The position numbers and the translations under genes are program-made. This document shows, one piece after another, positions 5,455 to 12,145 of a stretch of 15,801 nt of DNA (positions within the stretch are counted from its first letter, which is position 1; each line of letters starts with the position of its first letter). The stretch lies in NCBI GenBank assembly GCA_017471125.1, contig JAFUWR010000218.1, positions 1 to 15,801 of the forward strand, read 5' to 3'. Source of the DNA: Clostridia bacterium. Its GTDB lineage: Bacteria > Bacillota > Clostridia > Christensenellales > Aristaeellaceae. The notes beneath the pieces are model-generated. The model worked only from the letters and a program-made list of their open reading frames with translations, was not told the origin of the DNA and ran no database searches.

Positions 5455-5825
5455 GTTCCCGATTTGGGAATCCTCGTGGATACACCGTGGGAATCGTCGT
5501 GGTTCCCAGCGTGGTTCTATCGTGGTTCCCGACGTTGTTCCCGATACTGTTCCCAGCCGCTGTTCCCTGCTGCTGTTCCCTCTTCATGAACCCACTTCCT
5601 ATGGGCTGGAAGCCCTGATATCACGGCATTTTGAGACTGTATGAAGTGGTCTATGAGTGGGACTGAGAAGGTATCGGTATGGGTATCTGCGATGATGCTG
5701 TTACTGCTCCCGAACAGGGTTCCCGGGATGTTTCCTAAATTGCTCCCGCATGGTTTCTGTACGGTTCCCAGGATCTGTTTTTGGGAATAAAAAGGCTCCG
5801 GAAGCGGTGCCTGAGCACGGTTCCC
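5455..5825 (+). repeat. Ten same-strand GTTCCC motifs, five of them as phased iterons
   Basis: GTTCCC starts at 5455, 5502, 5525, 5537, 5549, 5562, 5575, 5719, 5764 and 5820. A degenerate copy, GTTCTA, is at 5514. From 5502 to 5580 the copies follow every 11-13 bp, each preceded by CGTG, CGTT, ACT or GCT, so they would face nearly the same side of the helix. I see no GGGAAC on the forward strand in this interval. One more GTTCCC lies inside the end of guaA (5933-5938). Random expectation for a given 6-mer in 371 bp is about 0.1. Replication iterons or integrase arm sites are possible. Confidence 0.7.
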
Positions 5826-5830
5826 GGAGC
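5789..5830 (-). terminator. Likely guaA terminator
   Basis: GCTCCGG (5795-5801) pairs with CCGGAGC (5824-5830). Inside, GTGC-ctga-GCAC adds a second stem. Read leftward, the stem is followed by CTTTTTATT. It lies about 90 bp past the guaA stop. The 5' side of the leftward stem contains one of the GTTCCC copies. Confidence 0.65.
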
Positions 5831-5916
5831 TGGTTTCATGTTCGGATTTCAAGAGGTCAAAGGGAAAACTTTTTTGCCCCTAAAAGGGAAATCGAGGTTG
5901 CCCCTTGACAGTTTTC

Positions 5917-7458
5917 TTACTCCCACTCAATCGTTCCCGGGGGTTTACCCGTGACATCATAGACGACGCGATTGACGCCGGGGACCTCGCCGATGATGCG
6001 GCTGGTGGCCTTTTTAAGGACGGGATAGGGGATCTCGGCGGCCTCAACGGTCATGGCGTCGTCGGAGATGACGGCGCGGAGGGCGACGCACCAGCCGTAG
6101 GTGCGGTCGTCGCCCATGCAGCCGACGGTGCGGACGCCGGTGAGCACGGCGAAGGACTGCCAGATCTGGTCGGAGAGGCCGGCATTTTTAAGCTCCTCGA
6201 GGTAGATGGCGTCGCAGGCGCGGAGGGCGTCCAGCTTCTCGCGGGTGATGTCGCCGATGACGCGCACGGCCAGGCCGGGCCCGGGGAAGGGCTGCCGCCA
6301 GACCATGTCGTGGGGGATGCCCAGCCGCTCGCCCACGGCGCGGACCTCGTCCTTGAACAGCATGGACAGGGGCTCGACGATGTGGTCCTTTTTGAACAGG
6401 CTGTCCTTGGGCAGGCCGCCCACGTTGTGGTGGCTCTTGATGGTGGCGGAGCCGCCCATGCCGCTCTCGATCTTGTCGGGGTAGATGGTGCCCTGGAGCA
6501 GGAAGTCGGCGTCGATCTTGCGGGCTTCTTCTTCAAACACGCGCACGAACAGCTCGCCGATGATCTTGCGCTTGCGCTCGGGCTCGGTGACGCCCTTCAG
6601 CGCCTCGAGGAAGCGGTCGGAGGCGTCCACGTGCACCACGTTCAGCCCCAGGTTGTCCCGGTAGGTGCGCATGACGTCCCGGGCCTCGTTCTGCCGCAGC
6701 AGGCCGTGGTCCACGAACACGCAGGTGAGCTGGTCCTTGCGGAGCGCCCGCCCGGCGATGGCGCAGGCCACCGAGGAATCCACGCCGCCGGACAGCCCGG
6801 CCACCACGCGGCCCTCGCCCACCGTGGCGCGGATGTCGGCCACCATGCGGTCGATCATGTCCTCGGCGCGGTAGCCGCCCGCGCAGCCGCAGATGTCGTA
6901 GGCGAAGGCGCGGAGCATCTCCGGCCCCTCGACCGAGTGCTTGACCTCCGGGTGGAACTGCACGCCGTAGATGCCGCGCGCGGCGTCGGAGAACGCCGCC
7001 ACTGGGCAGTGGTCGGTCCAGGCGTCCACCGAAAAGCCGGCGGGCGGGGCGCTGACCCGGTCGCGGTGGTTCATGAACACCACGGTGTCGCGGCCCACGT
7101 TCCTGAACAGGCCGCGGGCCTCGGTGTGGAGGTCCGTGTGGCCGTACTCGCCCACCTCCGCGGAGGCCACCTGCCCGCCGCACAGGGCGTTGATGAGCTG
7201 CATGCCGTAGCAGATGCCCAGCACCGGCACGCCTATCTCCAATATCTCATGTCCCAGCCGCGGCGCGCCCTCGGCGTACACGCTGTTCGGCCCGCCGGTC
7301 AGGATCACGCCCTTGAGCGCCTCGTCGCGCCATTGTTCCATGGGCGTCGCGTAGTTCAGGATCTCGCAGTAGACCCCCGCCTCGCGCACACGCCGCGCGA
7401 TGAGCTGGTTGTACTGCCCGCCGAAATCCAGTATGATGAGCTTCTCCCGGATCGCCAT
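5917..7458 (-). CDS. guaA: GMP synthase (glutamine-hydrolysing)
   Basis: A 513-residue full-length protein that converts XMP, glutamine and ATP to GMP, the last step of guanine nucleotide synthesis in the cytoplasm. The glutaminase domain has GGPNSVY (55-61), the nucleophile Cys83 in LGICYGMQL, and His169/Glu171 in VQFHPEV. The ATP pyrophosphatase domain has the P-loop SGGVDSS (223-229), followed by LLQGTIYPDKIESG and IKSHHNVGGLP for XMP binding. The C-terminal dimerisation part ends SRIIGEVPGVNRVVYDVTGK and GTIEWE, the universally conserved end. The ATG at 7458 follows AAGGGGG. It is a housekeeping gene at a host locus. Its 3' end is a recognised insertion site for genomic islands, and mobile-element debris begins right after it. 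A T-poor hairpin at 5795-5830 probably ends the transcript. Confidence 0.98.
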   Translation of the reverse strand: MAIREKLIILDFGGQYNQLIARRVREAGVYCEILNYATPMEQWRDEALKGVILTGGPNSVYAEGAPRLGHEILEIGVPVLGICYGMQLINALCGGQVASAEVGEYGHTDLHTEARGLFRNVGRDTVVFMNHRDRVSAPPAGFSVDAWTDHCPVAAFSDAARGIYGVQFHPEVKHSVEGPEMLRAFAYDICGCAGGYRAEDMIDRMVADIRATVGEGRVVAGLSGGVDSSVACAIAGRALRKDQLTCVFVDHGLLRQNEARDVMRTYRDNLGLNVVHVDASDRFLEALKGVTEPERKRKIIGELFVRVFEEEARKIDADFLLQGTIYPDKIESGMGGSATIKSHHNVGGLPKDSLFKKDHIVEPLSMLFKDEVRAVGERLGIPHDMVWRQPFPGPGLAVRVIGDITREKLDALRACDAIYLEELKNAGLSDQIWQSFAVLTGVRTVGCMGDDRTYGWCVALRAVISDDAMTVEAAEIPYPVLKKATSRIIGEVPGVNRVVYDVTGKPPGTIEWE

Positions 7459-7594
7459 GACAAGCCCCCTTTTCTGAATGGATGTTACGCTATAATATTA
7501 CTACTTGTCGTGGGTCCCTTTCCTCCATCGCGGCGTTAAGATTCGCGATTTATGACACCTTATCGTCTTTATTTTTATTTTTACCCACCCTGCA

Positions 7595-7623
7595 TTGACA
7601 GACAGCCGCGGTTGATTTAATAT
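7595..7623 (+). promoter_or_regulatory. Sigma-A promoter of the membrane-anchored protein gene
   Basis: TTGACA (7595-7600) and TAATAT (7618-7623) are 17 bp apart. The start codon is 57 bp further on. The leader contains the small hairpin GGCGA-cgaa-TCGCC and then GGAGGG (7667-7672) as ribosome binding site. Confidence 0.7.
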
Positions 7624-7680
7624 AAGATAAGGTATACACGCGAAGATGGCGACGAATCGCCGATACGGAGGGAATCGAAT

Positions 7681-8751
7681 ATGTTCAAAAAAGGGCGCAA
7701 GCGCGAGGCGAAAGGCCTTGCGGTCGTCTATTTCATTATCGGTCTGATCATACTGCTCATCATCCTGGCGGTGATCTACTTCGCCCTGGTGGAGCTCGAC
7801 TACTCCGACCGCATCCGCGACCCGGAGGCGACGATCCGCTCCTACGTGGAGATGACGCCCGACCCCGGCGCGTTCGAGCTGGAGGCCGAGGACTTCGCGC
7901 CGGAGGACGACGGCGAGTCCCCGCTGGACGTGGACCTGACCGTGCCCACCGACACGCCGACCCCCAGCCCCACGCCCACTCCGACGCCGACCCCCACGCC
8001 CGAGCCCACGCCCACGCCCACCCCGCTGCCGCCCACCATGCTGGCCCAGCCCCGGACCTCCGGGTTCAGCCTGCCGGCCAGCGTCACGCCCAACATGCAG
8101 GCGGGCATCACGCGCTGCATCGTCTCCGTGGGCGACAACAACAAGGTCATGTACCTGGCGGGCTACGGCTTCGTCAACGACGCGAGCTTCGACGGCAGCC
8201 AGGCCCAGACCTACCTGGTGGTCAGCCAGTCCAAGACCAACCAGCTCATCGCTTACCAGATGACCATGCGGCCCGGCATCTCCGGCGTGACCCACGACGA
8301 CGCGGTCTGCAAGAACGCCGCCAACTGCGACTTCGAGGTCAGCTTCGACGTGAGCCAGCTCTACACCGAGGACATCTACAACCTGGGCATCGTCATCGGC
8401 TACAAGCCCCAGGGCAAGCGCAAGACCACCTACGCCTACTACGCCTTCCCCGGCGACGTGAGCTTCACCGTGCTGGCCGGACAGGTCGTGGAGCCGGTGC
8501 AGGTCGAGGGCGGCGCGGCGGTCGAGGATGAGGCCGACGCCGACGATGGCCTCGGCGCGGCAGCCCCCGACGGCGGCATCAACACCGGCTTCGACACCGG
8601 GTTCGATACCAGCGAGCCCGAGGACCTGGTCCCCGAGAATACCTTCATCCCCGCCGTCGGCACCCAGGCGCCCACCCTCGAGAACGCCGCCCAGACCGAC
8701 ATCACCGCGCTGCAGGAGCAGATCTACGCGAACCAGATGGGGATCGGATAA
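7681..8751 (+). CDS. Membrane-anchored extracellular protein with Thr-Pro stalk, function unknown
   Basis: I do not recognise a named family. The 356-residue protein has a basic start (MFKKGRKREAKG), one hydrophobic helix at about 13-37 and then only hydrophilic sequence, so it should sit in the membrane with the bulk outside. Residues 89-119 are a (TP)n spacer like those of cell-wall-spanning stalks. About 128-275 is a Gly/Tyr/Val-rich region with probable beta strands (NKVMYLAGYGFVND, TYLVVSQ, YNLGIVIGYKP) and three Cys residues, two in VCKNAANC. The last 80 residues are acidic and disordered-looking, with a GFDTGFDT repeat. No LPXTG sorting signal or enzyme motif is seen. Codon use fits the host. 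It has its own promoter, is divergent from guaA, and ends at a hairpin shared with the transporter genes. Confidence 0.85.
   Translation: MFKKGRKREAKGLAVVYFIIGLIILLIILAVIYFALVELDYSDRIRDPEATIRSYVEMTPDPGAFELEAEDFAPEDDGESPLDVDLTVPTDTPTPSPTPTPTPTPTPEPTPTPTPLPPTMLAQPRTSGFSLPASVTPNMQAGITRCIVSVGDNNKVMYLAGYGFVNDASFDGSQAQTYLVVSQSKTNQLIAYQMTMRPGISGVTHDDAVCKNAANCDFEVSFDVSQLYTEDIYNLGIVIGYKPQGKRKTTYAYYAFPGDVSFTVLAGQVVEPVQVEGGAAVEDEADADDGLGAAAPDGGINTGFDTGFDTSEPEDLVPENTFIPAVGTQAPTLENAAQTDITALQEQIYANQMGIG
7945..8037 (+). repeat. Thr-Pro coding hexamer repeat
   Basis: Near-tandem hexamers of the type ACGCCC encode about a dozen TP dipeptides, interrupted by single Ser and Glu codons (PSPTP, PEPTP) and closing LPP. 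It is a rigid extended linker in the protein and a slippage-prone tract in the DNA. Confidence 0.85.
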
Positions 8752-8783
8752 GGACATCGTCTTGCGCTGCGCGCAATAAACCA

Positions 8784-8812
8784 AACGGCCCACCCGCGAG
8801 GGGTGGGCCGTT
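8784..8812. terminator. Bidirectional hairpin between convergent genes
   Basis: AACGGCCCACCC (8784-8795) and GGGTGGGCCGTT (8801-8812) form a perfect 12-bp stem with a 5-nt loop. Leftward it is followed by TGGTTTATT; rightward there is no T-run. It separates the membrane-protein gene from the solute-binding-protein gene and probably ends the latter's transcript best. Confidence 0.75.
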
Positions 8813-8845
8813 GGCGTGTGACATGCCTGTCAGGCTAATGCTCTA

Positions 8846-9892
8846 TTAGTCGTACAGGTTGATGGCGATGTCGTCATCGTTCATGTTCTCGGCGGTGTAC
8901 CACTGGCAGCCGGTGTCGATGTCCTCGACGGCCTCGCCGTTGGCAGCCTTGACCATGGTCTCGACCAGGGCCTCGCCCATGGCGAAGGGAGCCTGGGTGA
9001 TGGCGCCCAGGAAGGTGCCATCGGCGACGGCGGCCTTGATGACCGCGCCGGAGTCGAAGCCAGCGCCGATGACGTCGCCCTCGCCGGTGCCGAGGACCTG
9101 CAGGTTCTCGTTGGCGGTGACCATAGCCTCAGCGGAGTGCTGGTTGGAGCCGTACAGGGCCACGATGTCGTCCTTGTTCAGCAGGGCGGCGCAGTCGGTG
9201 GCGGACAGCTCAGCGGTGACCTGGGAGGGCACGAGGGTCTCGATGATGATCTTGCCGTCGTCCACGGACTCGACCTTGGCATCGTTGACGTACTTCTCGT
9301 TGCCTTCCAGCTTCACGGTATAGCCGTCGGCGGCGGCCAGCTCACCGATCTTGTCGATGAAGCCCAGGCCGCGCTGGGTGACGGACTCGGAAACGGCGTC
9401 CTGAGCGGACACGCCGATGCGGACGGAGCCCTCAGCGGCAGCGATGCGGTCCGCGATGGCCGCGTAGACCATCTCAGCGGCCAGAGCGCCGGCATTGTAG
9501 TTGTTGGTGGCGCAGTTGGCCAGGATGGCGCCTTCGGGAGCGCCGGGCACGCCGGAGTCGAAGCCGATGATCGGGATGCCCTTGCCCTGAGCGTCCTTGA
9601 TGGCGTCCAGGCAGGTCTCGGTGGACAGCGCGGCCAGGCCGATGGCCTTGGGCGCGGCGTTGATGGCGGAGTTCAGCTGGGACAGCTGCTCGTCATAGGC
9701 GGACTCGTTGGCGGGGCCGACGAAGTTGATCTCGACGCCCAGTTCGGCAGCCTTCTGCTCCGCGCCCTTCAGCACGGCCTGCCAGTACTGGTGCTGGAAG
9801 CCCTTGGACACGATCTCGTACTCCGCGGCGAACGCAGCGGTGGCACTCAGGACCAGCATCATAGCCAGAACGATAGCCAAAACTTTCTTCAT
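8846..9892 (-). CDS. Sugar-type ABC transporter substrate-binding protein (Peripla_BP_4)
   Basis: A 348-residue receptor of the RbsB/XylF-like class that delivers a sugar or related ligand to the permeases. The signal peptide is MKKVLAIVLAMMLVLSATAA with a likely signal peptidase I cut after AFA. The mature part starts EYEIVSKGFQHQYWQAVLKG, the usual first strand and helix. The hinge and ligand-pocket segments include AIGLAALSTETCLDAI, IPIIGFDSGVP and GEGDVIGAGFDSG, then TQAPFAMGEALVETMV. There is no lipobox Cys, unusual for a monoderm receptor, so it may be released or held in another way. AGGAGG precedes the ATG at 9892. It is the last gene of the transport cluster but has its own strong promoter and a structured leader, which would allow the usual excess of receptor over permease. 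Confidence 0.93.
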   Translation of the reverse strand: MKKVLAIVLAMMLVLSATAAFAAEYEIVSKGFQHQYWQAVLKGAEQKAAELGVEINFVGPANESAYDEQLSQLNSAINAAPKAIGLAALSTETCLDAIKDAQGKGIPIIGFDSGVPGAPEGAILANCATNNYNAGALAAEMVYAAIADRIAAAEGSVRIGVSAQDAVSESVTQRGLGFIDKIGELAAADGYTVKLEGNEKYVNDAKVESVDDGKIIIETLVPSQVTAELSATDCAALLNKDDIVALYGSNQHSAEAMVTANENLQVLGTGEGDVIGAGFDSGAVIKAAVADGTFLGAITQAPFAMGEALVETMVKAANGEAVEDIDTGCQWYTAENMNDDDIAINLYD

Positions 9893-9917
9893 GGGGATAC
9901 CTCCTACATTATATATT

Positions 9918-9969
9918 GCAAGCCCGAGGGCTTTGCATCACCTTTGGGGGGCCGGGATGCCCGCGGCCC
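9918..9969 (-). promoter_or_regulatory. Two-hairpin leader of the substrate-binding-protein mRNA
   Basis: Between the promoter and the ribosome binding site lie a GC-rich hairpin (9949-9969, GGGCC against GGCCC) and GCAAAGCCC-tc-GGGCTTGC (9918-9936) with one bulged base. Neither has a T-run, so attenuation is unproven; 5' stabilisation of an abundant mRNA is an alternative. Confidence 0.5.
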
Positions 9970-9980
9970 ATCCATAAACG

Positions 9981-10009
9981 ATTATATCACATGCCGGTCG
10001 AAATGTCTA
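9981..10009 (-). promoter_or_regulatory. Sigma-A promoter of the substrate-binding-protein gene
   Basis: On the reverse strand TAGACA (10004-10009) and TATAAT (9981-9986) are 17 bp apart, with a TGA just before the -10 (extended -10). The palindrome CCAAAA-aatatgta-TTTTGG (10019-10038) lies immediately upstream and could be a regulator site. Confidence 0.78.
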
Positions 10010-10077
10010 CTTTAACCACCAAAAAATATGTATTTTGGCGGAAAAAGCGGTGGGAAGGTTAGGGACGACCTCTCCGT

Positions 10078-10114
10078 CACGGCTGCGCCGTGCCACCTCC
10101 CCTGAAAGGGGAGG
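10078..10114. repeat. REP-like double palindrome
   Basis: CACGGC-tgc-GCCGTG (10078-10092) is followed by CCTCCCCT-gaa-AGGGGAGG (10096-10114), two perfect stems side by side just after the second permease gene. From memory, very similar palindrome pairs recur in intergenic regions of gut Clostridia. It can also weaken read-through from permease to receptor gene. Confidence 0.65.
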
Positions 10115-10124
10115 CAAGGACTCC

Positions 10125-11147
10125 CTACGCCGTCTTCTTGTTCTTCAGCACGTCGATGTAGATGGCGACGATGAGGACGATGCCGGTGATGATCTGCTGC
10201 CAGTTGGCCTGGAGCCCGACGTAGGGCAGGCCGGTCTTGAGCAGGGACATGACGAACACGCCCAGCAGGGTGCCGATGACGGAGCCCTGGCCGCCGGTCA
10301 TGGAGGTGCCGCCGATGATGGCGCCGCCGATGGCATCCAGCTCGAGGCCCGCGCCGGTGCCGGGGGCCACGGAGGAGGAGAAGGTGGCGGCGTAGGCGAT
10401 GCCGGCCAGGCCCGCGAAGAAGCCGGAGATGATGTAGGCCATCATCTGGTACTTCACCACGTTCACGCCGGACAGCCGCGCGGCCTCCTTGTTGGAGCCG
10501 ATGGCGATGATGTAGCGGCCGACCTTGGTGTGGTTGAGCACCAGGGTCATGATGATGATCGCCAGCAGCACCAGCGCGAAGCCCACCGGGATGATGGTGC
10601 CCTTCGGCAGCCCGTCGCCGGTGCCGATGATCTTGAACATGCTGCGGAACCAGCCGCCCACGCCCTTGCGGGAGGGCCAGGACACGGCCATGCCGCCGGT
10701 GATGATGGAGCCCAGGCCGCGGGTGATGAGCATGGTGCACAGGGTCGCGATGAAGGGGGGCAGGTTCATGATGGCCACCATCGCGCCGTTCAGCACGCCG
10801 AAGCACAGGCCGATGGCGATGGTCACCAGCATGCCGCCCCACACCGGCCAGCCGCACTGCTGCACCAGGTAGCCGCCGGCCAGGGCGTAGCAGATCATGC
10901 CCGCGCCCACGGACAGGTCGTTGCCGCCGGAGATCAGGCAGAAGGTGACGCCGATGGCCATGAAGCTGATGTAGTAGGAATAGTCCAGGATCGAGACGAC
11001 GGTGGCGTACTGGCGGAAGGCGGGACTGAGGATGGAGAACAGCACCGCTTCCAGGATCACCGCGATCACGACCACGATGCGCTGCAGGCCGATGGCTTTG
11101 ACAATGGGATTGTTGGTAAAGGCGTTTCCGCTCTTGCTCGTCTGCAT
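10125..11147 (-). CDS. Sugar ABC transporter permease 2 (RbsC/BPD_transp_2 family)
   Basis: A 340-residue inner-membrane channel subunit. About eight to ten hydrophobic segments start after a 20-residue polar head. The family signature appears as SGGNDLSVGAGM near residues 67-78, where the usual GGIDLS has Asn for Ile. The cytoplasmic coupling segment that meets the ATPase is IIAIGSNKEAARLSGV, and the C-terminal part has IIGGTSMTGGQGSVIG. The protein resembles the permease encoded just upstream (both begin PIVKxxGxxRI), so the pair looks like an old duplication forming a heterodimer, as in the YtfT/YjfF or similar systems. GGAGG lies within the upstream stop region, with a 12-nt gap between the genes, so the two are co-translated. 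The stop is followed by a REP-like palindrome pair. Confidence 0.93.
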   Translation of the reverse strand: MQTSKSGNAFTNNPIVKAIGLQRIVVVIAVILEAVLFSILSPAFRQYATVVSILDYSYYISFMAIGVTFCLISGGNDLSVGAGMICYALAGGYLVQQCGWPVWGGMLVTIAIGLCFGVLNGAMVAIMNLPPFIATLCTMLITRGLGSIITGGMAVSWPSRKGVGGWFRSMFKIIGTGDGLPKGTIIPVGFALVLLAIIIMTLVLNHTKVGRYIIAIGSNKEAARLSGVNVVKYQMMAYIISGFFAGLAGIAYAATFSSSVAPGTGAGLELDAIGGAIIGGTSMTGGQGSVIGTLLGVFVMSLLKTGLPYVGLQANWQQIITGIVLIVAIYIDVLKNKKTA

Positions 11148-11159
11148 GTTCCGTCCTCC

Positions 11160-12131
11160 TTACTTCTTGCGGGCGCTGGAGCGAATGTCCGCGAACACCG
11201 CCAGGGCCACGATGATGCCGGTGATGATGTACTGGTAGTCCGGCCGGAAGCCCATGGCCTGGATGCCCACGCGCAGCAGCGAGATGATGAGCACGCCGAT
11301 GAAGGTGCCGCCGATGGAGGCGACGCCGCCGGCCATGGACGTGCCGCCCATGACGCAGGAGGCGATGGCGTTGTTGTTGAACTCGTCGCCGAGGCCCGGC
11401 TGCACCTGGGTGATGACGCCCACGTAGGTGATGGCCGCGATGCCCGCCAGGATGCCGCAGATGACGTAGGCCAGGGCCTCCCACTTGCGGGTGTCCACGC
11501 CGGACAGCCGCACCGCCTCGCGGTTGGAGCCGATGCAGAGGATGTAGCGGCCGATCTTGGTCTTGTTCAGGATGATGGAGCAGATGATCGCCACCACCAC
11601 CAGCAGGATCAGACCGGTGGGGATGCCGTTATAGGTGACCAGGTTCTTGTACCAGCTGTTGGCCTCGCCGCTGGCCGGCCAGTTGGAGTTCTGCACGTGG
11701 GTGAACACCGAGCCGACGCCCTTGGCCAGCATCATCGAGGCCATGGACGATATGAAGGACGGCAGGCCCATGTACGCCACCAGGATGCCGTTCAGCACGC
11801 CGAACAGGCAACCCACCACGATACACATGATGAGCGCCAGCGCCAGCGGCCAGCCGAAGGTCACCAGCAGGCGGCCGGCGATCAGGCCCGCGCAGACCAT
11901 CACCGGGCCGATGGAAAAGTCGATGCCGCCGGTGGCGATGACGAAGGTGACGCCCAGGGCCAGGAAGCCCAGGTAGTCCACCATGTTCAGTACGTTCTTG
12001 ATGTCGCCGCCGCCCAGCATGCGCCCGCTGAACAGCGAGAACAGGAAGTACATGGCGATCAGCACCAGCACCAGTATGATACGGTTGAAGCCCAGCTTTT
12101 TCACGATGGGCATGTTCTTGAAGTTCTCCAT
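11160..12131 (-). CDS. Sugar ABC transporter permease 1 (RbsC/BPD_transp_2 family)
   Basis: A 323-residue inner-membrane subunit with about eight to ten transmembrane segments, the first at about 17-37. Conserved features are the periplasmic loop motif ATGGIDFSIGPVMV, the ATPase-contacting segment ILCIGSNREAVRLSGV (consensus EAARLSGI) and SCVMGGTSMAGGVASIG near the C-terminus. It ends in a positive tail, RSSARKK. GGGAGG precedes the ATG at 12131, 14 nt after the ATPase stop. With the following permease and the single double-domain ATPase it should form one importer. The ligand is not predictable from the permeases; the family handles ribose, galactose, galactofuranose, autoinducer-2 and polyols. 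Confidence 0.93.
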   Translation of the reverse strand: MENFKNMPIVKKLGFNRIILVLVLIAMYFLFSLFSGRMLGGGDIKNVLNMVDYLGFLALGVTFVIATGGIDFSIGPVMVCAGLIAGRLLVTFGWPLALALIMCIVVGCLFGVLNGILVAYMGLPSFISSMASMMLAKGVGSVFTHVQNSNWPASGEANSWYKNLVTYNGIPTGLILLVVVAIICSIILNKTKIGRYILCIGSNREAVRLSGVDTRKWEALAYVICGILAGIAAITYVGVITQVQPGLGDEFNNNAIASCVMGGTSMAGGVASIGGTFIGVLIISLLRVGIQAMGFRPDYQYIITGIIVALAVFADIRSSARKK

Positions 12132-12145
12132 GTCCTGTCCTCCCC

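Larger units (their letters stand above)
992..5916. mobile_element. Decayed integrative/mobilizable element next to the guaA 3' end
   Basis: This interval holds only mobile-element gene families and structured repeats: IS3 fragment, SLOG, XRE regulator, TnpV, ParR-like protein, AAA ATPase, MobC-like protein and the C-terminus of a tyrosine integrase. Its base composition is clearly less GC-rich than the flanking host genes. Relaxase, excisionase, replication initiator and most of the integrase are absent, so it is not autonomous. The integrase remnant lies about 0.8 kb from the guaA stop. Borders are inferred: the left is the nitroreductase/transposase breakpoint, the right is the end of guaA. 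I found no convincing pair of direct att repeats. Confidence 0.6.
5277..5916. other. Non-coding interval between the integrase remnant and guaA
   Basis: About 640 bp with no credible gene. The left half is pyrimidine-rich on the forward strand. The rest carries the GTTCCC repeats and one terminator-like hairpin. Open frames here are unsupported by domains or ribosome binding sites, and repeat spacings of 12 and 13 bp break any frame. Confidence 0.6.

Noticed and set aside
5502..5580. GTTCCC array as a CRISPR
   Set aside because: Repeats are 6 bp with 11-13 bp period and no spacers of constant length, and no cas gene is present.
5699..5735. TTACT...GTTCCCGGG resembling the guaA 3' end at 5917-5941
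   Set aside because: Spacing differs by 2 bp and the intervening bases do not match; the likeness is carried mostly by the abundant GTTCCC motif.
5905..7539. Long forward open frame opposite guaA
   Set aside because: Low-complexity Gly/Ala/His/Val translation antisense to a full-length, motif-complete GMP synthase; a GC-rich shadow frame.
7501..8793. Leftward open frame opposite the membrane-anchored protein
   Set aside because: Gly/Val/Arg-rich antisense of a gene that has its own promoter, ribosome binding site and membrane helix.
9905..9916. Reverse-strand TATAAT close to the receptor gene start
   Set aside because: It lies only a few bases before AGGAGG, so a transcript from it could not contain the ribosome binding site; the promoter at 9981-10009 fits better.
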